Source: Prevotella sp. UBA4330 (GTDB lineage: Bacteria; Bacteroidota; Bacteroidia; Bacteroidales; Bacteroidaceae). From it: a DNA stretch of 64,000 bases. The position numbers and the translations under genes were made by a program. The first letter of the stretch is position 1. Every line of letters begins with the position of its first letter. The notes below the pieces were generated by a model. The model saw nothing but the letters and a program-made list of their open reading frames with translations. It made no database searches and had not been told where the DNA came from. Of this stretch, positions 53,629 through 60,270 are shown piece by piece. The stretch lies in the NCBI GenBank assembly GCA_002394385.1, contig DGTS01000040.1, positions 40,024 to 104,023 of the forward strand, written 5' to 3'.

Positions 53629-54735
53629 ATGAGACTTTTGAAACATAACACGCATAGGGAAAACCTGATCTATCTCGCTATATGGGTGGTGCTCTTGGCA
53701 GCACCGCTCATAAGCCTTGTGGCCACCTCCATTATTGATGAAAAGGTGGAGTTCGGGTGGAACAAGATATTGCATATCTGGGCGTTATATCTCGTTTATC
53801 TCGTCGTGTTCTTGTTTCACAACGCTCTCTTGGCACCTCTCTTTGTCTATAAGAACAAGAAGAAAATTTATTTCATCGGTGTTGCATGTCTCTTGGCATT
53901 GTTCGTTGCATACCAATGCACTCACGGTCCTGGCCCTGACAGGGGCGAACCAAAGCCCATGATGCACGAGATGCCACCGCCCGAAAGACCTCACGACCCC
54001 ATGCCACCGCCACCAAATGCCGGACTCGAACACATATTTTCGTTCGTACTGGTGTGTATGATGCTCGGCATAAACGTCGGTATCAAGCAGATGTTCAAGA
54101 ACGAGGAAGACCGCAAGGCGATGGAGGAACTCGAGAAAGAGAACCTTCGCCAGCGCCTCGACTATCTGAAGTACCAGATAAACCCGCACTTCTTCATGAA
54201 CACGCTGAACAACATCCATGCGCTTGTTGACATCGACCCTGAGAAGTCGAAAGAGGCGATAGTGCTGCTGTCTAAGATTATGCGCTACGTTCTTTACGAC
54301 GGTGAGCGCAACGTTATTCCCATCCGCCACGAAGTGGACTTCATCACAAGTTACATCTCGCTGATGCGGCTGCGCTATTCATCTGATGTCAGCGTCGCTT
54401 TCAATGTTCAAGAAGGTCTCCCCGACGGCGAAATACCACCCCTGTTGCTGTTGACCTTTGTCGAGAATGCCTTCAAGCATGGCATCAGTTATCGTCAGTC
54501 GTCGTTCGTCGATATCGACATCCGTGAGAGCGAGGGCTGTTTCGTGTTCACATGCCGTAACAGCAAACACCCGAAACCGCAAAACAAAATTGCCGAAGAG
54601 GGTGGTGTGGGGCTAAAGAATGTCAGACAACGCTTGGCGTTGCTTTATGGCAACGACTACGACCTCGATATTGACGACCGTGACAATGAGTATTCCGTAG
54701 TATTAAAACTAAACAAACTGTTTGTTGAAAAATGA
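53629..54735 (+). CDS. LytS/YehU-type sensor histidine kinase
   Basis: This 368-residue kinase has four N-terminal helices (about 12-34, 49-73, 79-96, 134-152). Between the third and fourth lies a Pro/His-rich loop (MPPPERPHDPMPPPPN). The His_kinase domain carries the phospho-acceptor in YLKYQINPHFFMNTLNN (His187). The HATPase domain has LLLLTFVENAFKHG (N box) and EEGGVGLKNVRQRL (G box). It overlaps the next gene by four bases (ATGA), so the two are translationally coupled. The signal sensed is unknown. Confidence 0.95.
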   Translation: MRLLKHNTHRENLIYLAIWVVLLAAPLISLVATSIIDEKVEFGWNKILHIWALYLVYLVVFLFHNALLAPLFVYKNKKKIYFIGVACLLALFVAYQCTHGPGPDRGEPKPMMHEMPPPERPHDPMPPPPNAGLEHIFSFVLVCMMLGINVGIKQMFKNEEDRKAMEELEKENLRQRLDYLKYQINPHFFMNTLNNIHALVDIDPEKSKEAIVLLSKIMRYVLYDGERNVIPIRHEVDFITSYISLMRLRYSSDVSVAFNVQEGLPDGEIPPLLLLTFVENAFKHGISYRQSSFVDIDIRESEGCFVFTCRNSKHPKPQNKIAEEGGVGLKNVRQRLALLYGNDYDLDIDDRDNEYSVVLKLNKLFVEK

Positions 54736-55454
54736 TAAAGTGTATAGCAATAGACGATGAACCTTTCGCCCTGCAGAAACTCGGCGCATATATAAAAAAG
54801 GTACCCTATCTGGAACTTGTGGCTGAATGTCAGAGCACATTCGAGGCTTCCGAGATACTGAAGAACGAGAGCATAGATGCCATTTTCTGCGATATCCAGA
54901 TGCCTGACGTTAACGGCATGGAGTTTGTCAAGTCTCTCCCGGTAGCCCCGATAGTGGTTTTCGTAACGGCATACAGCGACTATGCCGTCGAAGGTTATTC
55001 CGTCGATGCCGTTGCCTATTTGCTGAAACCCTACAACGAGGATGATTTCGCGAAGGCGGCGGATAAAGTGCGCCAGAGATACGAAATGCTGAACACTGCC
55101 TCTCTGTCATCTGTTGATGCCGACGATGCCATATTCCTGAAGACCGAATACCGCATCGTGCGCCTCCAACTGTCAGACATACAGTATGTCGAGGGCATGA
55201 GCGAATATCTCAAGATTTATGCCGAACATCGCGAGAAACCCATTGTGGTGCTTCTGTCGATGAAGAAACTCGAGGAGCGTCTGCCCTCTAATATGTTCAT
55301 GCGCATACACCGGAGTTACATCATCAATCTCCGTGCTATTCTCGAAGTGAACAAGAACCGAGTCATAATGCCCGGTGAGGCTTACATTCCCATAGGAGAA
55401 AACTACAGGGAGCAGTTCAACGAATACATCTCCTCTAAGTTTCTGGGCAAGTAA
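54732..55454 (+). CDS. LytTR family response regulator
   Basis: This 240-residue regulator has a receiver domain (residues 1-120) with acidic pair IDDE, phospho-acceptor Asp54 (FCDIQMPD), VTAYSDYAV and Lys99 (LLKPY). A LytTR DNA-binding domain follows (about 135-238, FLKTEYRIVRLQLSDIQYVEGMSEYLKIYAEHREKPIVVLLSMKKLEERLPSNMFMRIHRSYIINLRAI). It is the partner of the kinase with which it overlaps. Likely targets are nearby cell-surface genes such as the beta-helix lipoprotein, but no site was identified. Confidence 0.95.
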   Translation: MIKCIAIDDEPFALQKLGAYIKKVPYLELVAECQSTFEASEILKNESIDAIFCDIQMPDVNGMEFVKSLPVAPIVVFVTAYSDYAVEGYSVDAVAYLLKPYNEDDFAKAADKVRQRYEMLNTASLSSVDADDAIFLKTEYRIVRLQLSDIQYVEGMSEYLKIYAEHREKPIVVLLSMKKLEERLPSNMFMRIHRSYIINLRAILEVNKNRVIMPGEAYIPIGENYREQFNEYISSKFLGK

Positions 55455-55493
55455 ACACATCCTTTTAGAAGCCAGAAAACATCTCCTTGTTGC

Positions 55494-55622
55494 CCCACTT
55501 GTAACTTCTTGGATTACAATGAGATACAAGTGGGGTAACAAAGTTAATAACTTTGTTCAACAATCCTATTAACTTTGTTCGACAATCTTAATAACTTTGT
55601 TCAACAAAGTTAATAACATTGT
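55494..55622. repeat. 11-base-register palindromic array 8 (twelve half-sites)
   Basis: Half-sites start every 11 bases at 55494, 55505, 55516, 55527, 55538, 55549, 55560, 55571, 55582, 55593, 55604 and 55615. The core ones are ACAAAGTT (55538, 55604) and AACTTTGT (55549, 55571, 55593), exact complements; ACAATCCT, ACAATCTT and AACATTGT are variants. CCCACTTG (55494) and CAAGTGGG (55527) are complementary across 33 bases. Spacers include AAT, TCA, ATT and TCG. The array lies downstream of the response regulator, facing the displaced epimerase tail. The rest of the 708-base gap holds a G-rich direct repeat, that tail and the abiE promoter region. Confidence 0.92.
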
Positions 55623-55779
55623 TCTCCCGTTTGATATCTCTTGCACAGCCATTAGTATCTCCTTACATTCCATGCTACTATTAATGACAACGTAAACACA
55701 CGTTTATTCCTCTACGGACTTTTTAGACTTCTTGGATTACATTGCCACCTACACCAAGACAAACACTACCTCCCCCCTC

Positions 55780-55822
55780 GGGGGGATAGAGGAGGGGTTT
55801 CTTTCTGGGGGGATAGAGGAGG
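55780..55822. repeat. G-rich 16-base direct repeat
   Basis: GGGGGGATAGAGGAGG occurs at 55780-55795 and again at 55807-55822, 27 bases apart. The first copy also makes a CCCCCCTCGGGGGG palindrome with the bases before it. Similar G/C blocks encode the N-terminus of the HAD gene near 60.95 kb. Confidence 0.8.
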
Positions 55823-55837
55823 TTTCCTTTCGTGAGA

Positions 55838-55964
55838 TTACCCATTCACCTCTATAGTATATTCACTGAGGAATGATGCGCCGGGTTGCAGATGGTTCAT
55901 GAGGTACTTGTCACGGAACTCACCTTTATATTCAGCAAAGTCGTGGATGCCGTACCAAGTTTCG
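55838..55964 (-). pseudogene. Displaced 3' end of the aldose-epimerase gene
   Basis: Bases 55837-55957 match 58083-58203 with 3 mismatches in 121. The latter is the 3' end of the intact epimerase gene. The fragment still encodes the last 38 residues (YGIHDFAEYKGEFRDKYL... to stop) in frame. Upstream of it the sequence diverges at once into AT-rich DNA. It has no start or active-site region of its own. It marks one boundary of the abiE island. Confidence 0.9.
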
Positions 55965-56062
55965 CTATAGCAAAACAACGAAAAACTGCAATTATGCGAG
56001 TGTGTAAATCTGCTTTGCTTGTTCCAAAATGAGAAAAAGAGATGACATATGATTGTATAGAT

Positions 56063-56109
56063 GTACAATAATTAAGAAAAAATGCTTAATTGCCAGTTAA
56101 TTATTGCAC
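56063..56109. promoter_or_regulatory. Inverted repeat, candidate AbiEi operator
   Basis: GTACAATAATTAA (56063-56075) faces TTAATTATTGCAC (56097-56109), 12 of 13 bases complementary, with a 21-base spacer. An inner pair AATTAAG/CTTAATT lies inside. The right arm covers the -33 region of the abiE promoter. AbiEi antitoxins are known to bind inverted repeats in their own promoters. Confidence 0.55.
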
Positions 56110-56134
56110 AATTCAATATTTGTCACTAAATTTG
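56104..56134 (+). promoter_or_regulatory. Promoter of the abiE operon
   Basis: TTG at 56104-56106, 20 bases, TAAATTTG at 56127-56134; start at 56163. Confidence 0.65.
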
Positions 56135-56162
56135 CAAACCAATAATATAATTTATTCTTATT

Positions 56163-56738
56163 ATGAGTTCGCAAAAGAATGTATTGGAAGTGATTCTGAA
56201 TAGTTCTCGATCTGTGTTCAACATCCAATCACTAAGAATGTTGATGGAGTGTGAAAATAGTCAGAAACTTACTCAATCACTTCATTATTATATAAAGGAG
56301 GGCAAGATAGGTAATCCTCGTCGTGGTATCTATACCAAAGCATCCTACAATGAGCAGGAAATGGCTTGTAGCCTCTTCCGTCCTGCTTATATCTCACTGG
56401 AGTATGTGCTTCAGCGGGCAGGTGTGGTGTTTCAGTATGACAACGCCATAACATGTGTAAGTTACTTGAATCGTATCGTTGAAATAGATGACAAAACCTA
56501 TCAGTTTCGAATCATCAATCCTGAATTATGGATTGGAATGGAGGGTATTGAGCAGCATGACAACATATTGATAGCAACTCCTGAACGGGCATTCCTCGAC
56601 ATGGTTTATCTAAGTGCAGGAAACTGCTATTTCGATAACCTTCATCCATTGAACAAAACAAAAGTCAAACAATTGCTTCCACTTTATCAGTCGAAGGTGC
56701 TGACAGTGAGAGTTTCCGAATTGCTAAAACTAAATTAA
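56163..56738 (+). CDS. AbiEi-type antitoxin
   Basis: This 191-residue protein has an N-terminal winged helix (VFNIQSLRMLMECENSQKLTQSLHYYIKEGKIGNPRRGIYTK) and a C-terminal domain with TPERAFLDMVYLS. This is the arrangement of the AbiEi/AbiEi-like antitoxins of type IV toxin-antitoxin systems. The N-terminal domain represses the operon; the C-terminal domain blocks toxicity. It is followed two bases later by the nucleotidyltransferase toxin. The gene is AT-rich compared with its neighbours. Confidence 0.88.
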   Translation: MSSQKNVLEVILNSSRSVFNIQSLRMLMECENSQKLTQSLHYYIKEGKIGNPRRGIYTKASYNEQEMACSLFRPAYISLEYVLQRAGVVFQYDNAITCVSYLNRIVEIDDKTYQFRIINPELWIGMEGIEQHDNILIATPERAFLDMVYLSAGNCYFDNLHPLNKTKVKQLLPLYQSKVLTVRVSELLKLN

Positions 56739-56740
56739 TC

Positions 56741-57436
56741 ATGGACAAGAATAAGCATAAACTCTATATGGCGCAGATCCTAAGCCTTATTTTTAAAGAT
56801 AAGGATCTCTGCAATGTCATGGCATTCAAGGGTGGTACCTCATTGATGTTCTTCCACAACCTCAACCGTTTCTCTACCGACCTGGATTTCAACCTTCTTG
56901 ATCCAGATAAACTTGATATGGTATATGACAAGGTGCGCGCTATTCTGACCCGCTTTGGTACAATTGATGATGAAGCGAAGAAACTCTATGGTCCTGTGTT
57001 TGTACTGAATTATGGGAAGGGAGAAAGAATGTTAAAAGTGGAAATTTCTATCCGTCAATACCCGAACCACTACGAGATGCGTTCTTTGGCAGGTACAGAT
57101 ATTAGAGTGATGACTATGCCTGATATGTTCGCTCATAAACTATGTGCTATGGGTGAACGCCTCTCTCCACGTGATATTTATGATGTGTTGTTCTTCTTAC
57201 AGAACCATACAGAGATAAATGAAGAGATTGTCATGGAAAGAACGGGGAAGAGCATAAGCGAATATGCCGCATGGTGTGCAGAGCATGTGCGTGAGGCCAG
57301 CCCAAAACTCCTGATGCAGGGACTTGGCGAGGTGCTGAACGACACGAAGTCGAAGACCTTTGTCAGAAGCAAACTCATTAATGAGACATCCTCTGCGCTG
57401 GAGTTGTTCTCTGCTTTTCCATTGATTGCCAAATAA
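56741..57436 (+). CDS. AbiEii/MenT-type nucleotidyltransferase toxin
   Basis: This 231-residue DUF1814 protein has the nucleotidyltransferase motifs FKGGTSLMFFHNLNRFSTDLDFNLL (G-S and DxD), LKVEIS (third acidic residue) and the family motif DMFAHKLCAMGERLSPRDIYDVLFFL. Toxins of this family add nucleotides to tRNA acceptor ends or otherwise use NTPs to stop growth, giving phage defence by abortive infection. Length is shorter than some AbiEii proteins but the catalytic half is complete. It pairs with the upstream antitoxin. Confidence 0.9.
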   Translation: MDKNKHKLYMAQILSLIFKDKDLCNVMAFKGGTSLMFFHNLNRFSTDLDFNLLDPDKLDMVYDKVRAILTRFGTIDDEAKKLYGPVFVLNYGKGERMLKVEISIRQYPNHYEMRSLAGTDIRVMTMPDMFAHKLCAMGERLSPRDIYDVLFFLQNHTEINEEIVMERTGKSISEYAAWCAEHVREASPKLLMQGLGEVLNDTKSKTFVRSKLINETSSALELFSAFPLIAK

Positions 57437-57504
57437 CATTATCTTTGCAAGGATTTTAAATTGAAAATGGAAGAAAAATCGTATGTTTACCACAAATAAA
57501 TTTT

Positions 57505-57639
57505 ATGGAAATTATAATTTCTTGGACAAAAGAGAACTTTGATTTAATATGCCTACTCGTAGGCGTGATAGGTGTATTCATTGCTTTTATCAGCGTCATT
57601 TATGAGATAAAAGCGAAGAAAACCAATAGAAAGAAGTAA
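57505..57639 (+). CDS. Small single-helix membrane peptide (44 residues)
   Basis: The frame ATG 57505 to TAA 57639 encodes MEIIISWTKENFDLICLLVG, then a hydrophobic helix and a lysine-rich end (YEIKAKKTNRKK). One transmembrane segment with a positively charged C-terminus is clear. TATCTTTG at 57440-57447 could be its -7 box, and a hairpin follows 22 bases after the stop. It lies inside the abiE island. It resembles small holin-like or type I toxin peptides in shape only; the function is unknown. Confidence 0.5.
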   Translation: MEIIISWTKENFDLICLLVGVIGVFIAFISVIYEIKAKKTNRKK

Positions 57640-57660
57640 AATCCAATTTATCTTCCTGAA

Positions 57661-57693
57661 AAGCGATGTCATGTGGCATCGTTTCTTGTTTTT
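57661..57693 (+). terminator. Terminator after the small peptide frame
   Basis: AAGCGATG (57661-57668) pairs with CATCGTTT (57677-57684), one G-T, followed by CTTGTTTTT. Confidence 0.6.
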
Positions 57694-57769
57694 ATGCGTG
57701 CCTTTTTGTAAACATTACAAAGATGCGTCTTTTCATGTCTATTCATCATGTCAAGAATGACAAAAGAAA

Positions 57770-57821
57770 AAGCGAACCCACTGACTGTCAGCAGATATGC
57801 CAAAGGTCAGTGGGTTCGCTT
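57770..57821. repeat. Perfect 16-base inverted repeat inside the abiE island
   Basis: AAGCGAACCCACTGAC (57770-57785) is exactly complementary to GTCAGTGGGTTCGCTT (57806-57821) around a 20-base loop. The rest of 57694-58082 holds no gene I can support; frames there have no recognisable protein. Confidence 0.85.
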
Positions 57822-58083
57822 GTTCCCAAAATGTTCCATAAGCACCATGATGGGAACGTTAGATGTTTTCTAATTTCTGTGATGATAAACAAACGCCACC
57901 AATCTATAAACGCACCTGAAACAGCCAGTGTATATGTCTTAGTTTCAGGGCATACTTCGACATCGTCAGTATCTATCATCAGGCAGATAGCAATGAATGA
58001 AACAGCAAACATCTCTATGGACTCCCTGGACTCTTTGGACAATTATCCTTTTTGTCCTGAAAGTCCGTAGAGATTAATACCTA

Positions 58084-58956
58084 TTACCCATTCACCTCTA
58101 TAGTATATTCACTAAGGAATGATGCGCCGGGTTGCAGATGGTTCATGAGGTACTTGTCACGGAACTCGCCTTTATATTCAGCGAAGTCGTGGATGCCGTA
58201 CCACGGTTCGATGCATACGAATGGGGCATGCTTGCCGTATGGACTCCAGATGCCGACGGCTGGTGTGCGGAAGTTGAGCGTTACGACTGGCTTGTCTTCT
58301 TCGTTGAGCAGAGAAATGGTCTTTATCTGGCTCTGGTCGAAGATTACGGCATCGTCCTTGAAACTATCCTCGGTGAATTTCCAAATAGAGTTCTCCGTCT
58401 TAACTTCATGATGTCCGGGGATAATACACCCTCCAACGTTGCCGAAGATGCGCTCAACGGGCTTGTCGTTATGAAGATTGAGTTTGCCCTTCAGGGGCTC
58501 GCCCGCTTTTGCTCCGGGCACGAAGAATGCCGGGTGACCGCCTATCTGGAAGTGAATCTCCTGAGTGTCGGTGTTGTGAACATGCCAGATGACGTGGATG
58601 GTGTTCTTCTCCAGACGGTAGGTGATGCTGAGCATAAATCGGTATGGGTACTGCTTCATTGTCTCTTCCGAGTCTTTCAGTACGTATGTCAGGCGGTCGT
58701 CGGTCTTACGGATGAGTTCAAACTCGGTGTCGCGAGCAAATCCGTGACGCTCCATATTGAATGTCTGTCCCTCGGTGCGATATTGTCCTTGCCATAAACC
58801 ACACACGATGGGGAAGAGGATTGGTGAGCGGCGTGGCCAGAAGTCGGGGTTGCCGTTCCAGAGATAATCGTTACCGTTAGAGTCTTTGATGCTTTGCAGT
58901 TCTGCTCCGAGTGACGAGACTGTCACTTCGAGGAATTGGTTCTTTAAAGTTTCCAT
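58084..58956 (-). CDS. Aldose 1-epimerase family protein
   Basis: This 290-residue galactose-mutarotase-like beta-sandwich enzyme is of the LacX/YeaD-like branch (LEVTVSSLGAELQSIKDSNGNDYLWNGNPDFWPRRSPILFPIVCGLW, MERHGFARDTEF, IGGHPAFFVP). The HGF and GGHP histidines fit the catalytic pair, with a late Glu (CIEPWYGIHDF). Its substrate is an aldose or a glycan-derived sugar. Its 3' 121 bases are duplicated at 55837-55957, beyond the abiE genes. The gene itself is complete. Confidence 0.93.
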   Translation of the reverse strand: METLKNQFLEVTVSSLGAELQSIKDSNGNDYLWNGNPDFWPRRSPILFPIVCGLWQGQYRTEGQTFNMERHGFARDTEFELIRKTDDRLTYVLKDSEETMKQYPYRFMLSITYRLEKNTIHVIWHVHNTDTQEIHFQIGGHPAFFVPGAKAGEPLKGKLNLHNDKPVERIFGNVGGCIIPGHHEVKTENSIWKFTEDSFKDDAVIFDQSQIKTISLLNEEDKPVVTLNFRTPAVGIWSPYGKHAPFVCIEPWYGIHDFAEYKGEFRDKYLMNHLQPGASFLSEYTIEVNG

Positions 58957-59077
58957 ATAGTTTCTTTTGATTATGTTTAGCGATTAATGCAAGGCAAAGA
59001 TAGCCTTTTTCTTTGACAAATAGTGTATTGTAGAATTAAAAAAACATAAAAAGACACATTATATAATTATAATGAAG

Positions 59078-59085
59078 TATCTTTG
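59078..59085 (+). promoter_or_regulatory. TATCTTTG element almost touching the mnmA start
   Basis: TATCTTTG at 59078-59085 matches the -7 consensus but ends 4 bases before ATG 59090 and lies inside the frame that starts at 59072. If it is used, the mRNA is leaderless or nearly so. No -33 TTG at 19-21 bases is seen. Confidence 0.35.
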
Positions 59086-59089
59086 CACT

Positions 59090-60187
59090 ATGAAAAAGGA
59101 AGAAATAGACGGAAAACGCATTGCCGTACTGCTGTCGGGAGGCGTCGATAGTTCTGTTGTTGTCCATGAGTTTGCATCAATGGATATCCACCCCGACTGC
59201 TTTTACATCAAGATAGGACCTGACGAAACAGAGGAGTGGGATTGTTCGTCGGAGGAAGACCTTGAGATGGCAACGGCGGTGGCTGCTCGTTACGGTTGCA
59301 AGTTGCAGGTGGTGGATTGCCATAAGGAGTATTGGGACAAGGTGACACGTTACACTATGGAAAAGGTGCGTGCCGGCTACACTCCCAATCCTGATGTGAT
59401 GTGTAACCGACTGATAAAGTTTGGTGCTTTTGACGAGAAGATGGGACATCAGTATGACCTTATTGCCACTGGTCATTATGCGCAGACGGAATGGATAGAC
59501 GGCAAGAAGTGGCTCACCACAAGTCCTGACCCTGTTAAAGACCAGACCGACTTCCTCGCTCAGATTTACGATTGGCAACTGAAGAAAGCCATCTTCCCCA
59601 TAGGCCATTACATGAAGGACGAGGTGCGCGAGATTGCCGAGCGTGAGCATCTGGTGAATGCAAAGCGCAAGGACTCGCAAGGCATCTGTTTTCTTGGCAA
59701 GATAAACTATAACGATTATATTAAACGATATCTTGGTGAGAATCCCGGAGATGTTGTCGATGTGGCCACTGGCAAGGTGCTCGGTAAGCATAAGGGACTC
59801 TGGTTCCACACCATAGGGCAGCGTCACGGATTGGGTTTCGGCGGCGGTCCGTGGAATGTCGTTCGTAAGGACATCGAGAACAATGTGCTCTTTGTCGCTA
59901 ATGGCTATGAACCTCGTCAGGCATGGCGCAATGAGTTCGGAATGCGCGACTTCCACTATCTGACAGAAAAACAGTTGCCCGAAAAGGTTACGTTTAAGAT
60001 ACGCCATACACCAGAGTTCCATAATGCCACATTGCATGCTCTGGGCAATGGCTCGTATGAGATTTGTGCCGACGATATGATACAGGGAGTGGCGCCCGGT
60101 CAGTTTTGTGTCATTTATGATGCTGAGCATCACAAATGTTATGGAAGTGGTGAGATTGAATTAACTCATAAACTCACAAACACATAA
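59090..60187 (+). CDS. mnmA: tRNA 2-thiouridine(34) synthase MnmA
   Basis: This 365-residue PP-loop enzyme (371 if ATG 59072 is used) places sulfur at U34 of Lys, Glu and Gln tRNAs. Motifs are VLLSGGVDSSVV (PP loop), the catalytic Cys in NPDVMCNRLIKFG, the second Cys in SQGICFLGKINY, and a C-terminal barrel (GLWFHTIGQRHGLGFGGGPW). The last codons, ELTHKLTNT, are written in 8-base repeat units, so the C-terminus is repeat-derived. It converges on the HAD gene. Confidence 0.95.
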   Translation: MKKEEIDGKRIAVLLSGGVDSSVVVHEFASMDIHPDCFYIKIGPDETEEWDCSSEEDLEMATAVAARYGCKLQVVDCHKEYWDKVTRYTMEKVRAGYTPNPDVMCNRLIKFGAFDEKMGHQYDLIATGHYAQTEWIDGKKWLTTSPDPVKDQTDFLAQIYDWQLKKAIFPIGHYMKDEVREIAEREHLVNAKRKDSQGICFLGKINYNDYIKRYLGENPGDVVDVATGKVLGKHKGLWFHTIGQRHGLGFGGGPWNVVRKDIENNVLFVANGYEPRQAWRNEFGMRDFHYLTEKQLPEKVTFKIRHTPEFHNATLHALGNGSYEICADDMIQGVAPGQFCVIYDAEHHKCYGSGEIELTHKLTNT

Positions 60188-60270
60188 ACTCACAAACTCA
60201 TAAACTCGCAAACTTACAAACTCATAAACTCGCAAACTCACAAACTTACAAACTCATAAACTCGCAAACT
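60163..60270. repeat. 8-base-period tandem array C, forming the ends of two convergent genes
   Basis: Thirteen complete 8-base units (AACTCATA, AACTCACA, AACTCGCA, AACTTACA, AACACATA in mixed order) plus a partial one fill 60163-60270. The array begins 25 bases inside mnmA and ends 25 bases inside the HAD gene. Both stop codons (60185-60187 and the complement of 60246-60248) lie in repeat units. No other terminator is visible between the genes. Confidence 0.92.

Noticed and set aside
55838..56068. 76-residue minus-strand protein
   Set aside because: Only its C-terminal half is the epimerase tail; the rest is chance reading of AT-rich DNA, so it is annotated as a displaced gene fragment.
57788..58042. 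Minus-strand 84-residue frame in the abiE island
   Set aside because: No recognisable domain, it includes one arm of the perfect hairpin, and there is no promoter in front. Kept as non-coding, though a small gene cannot be excluded.
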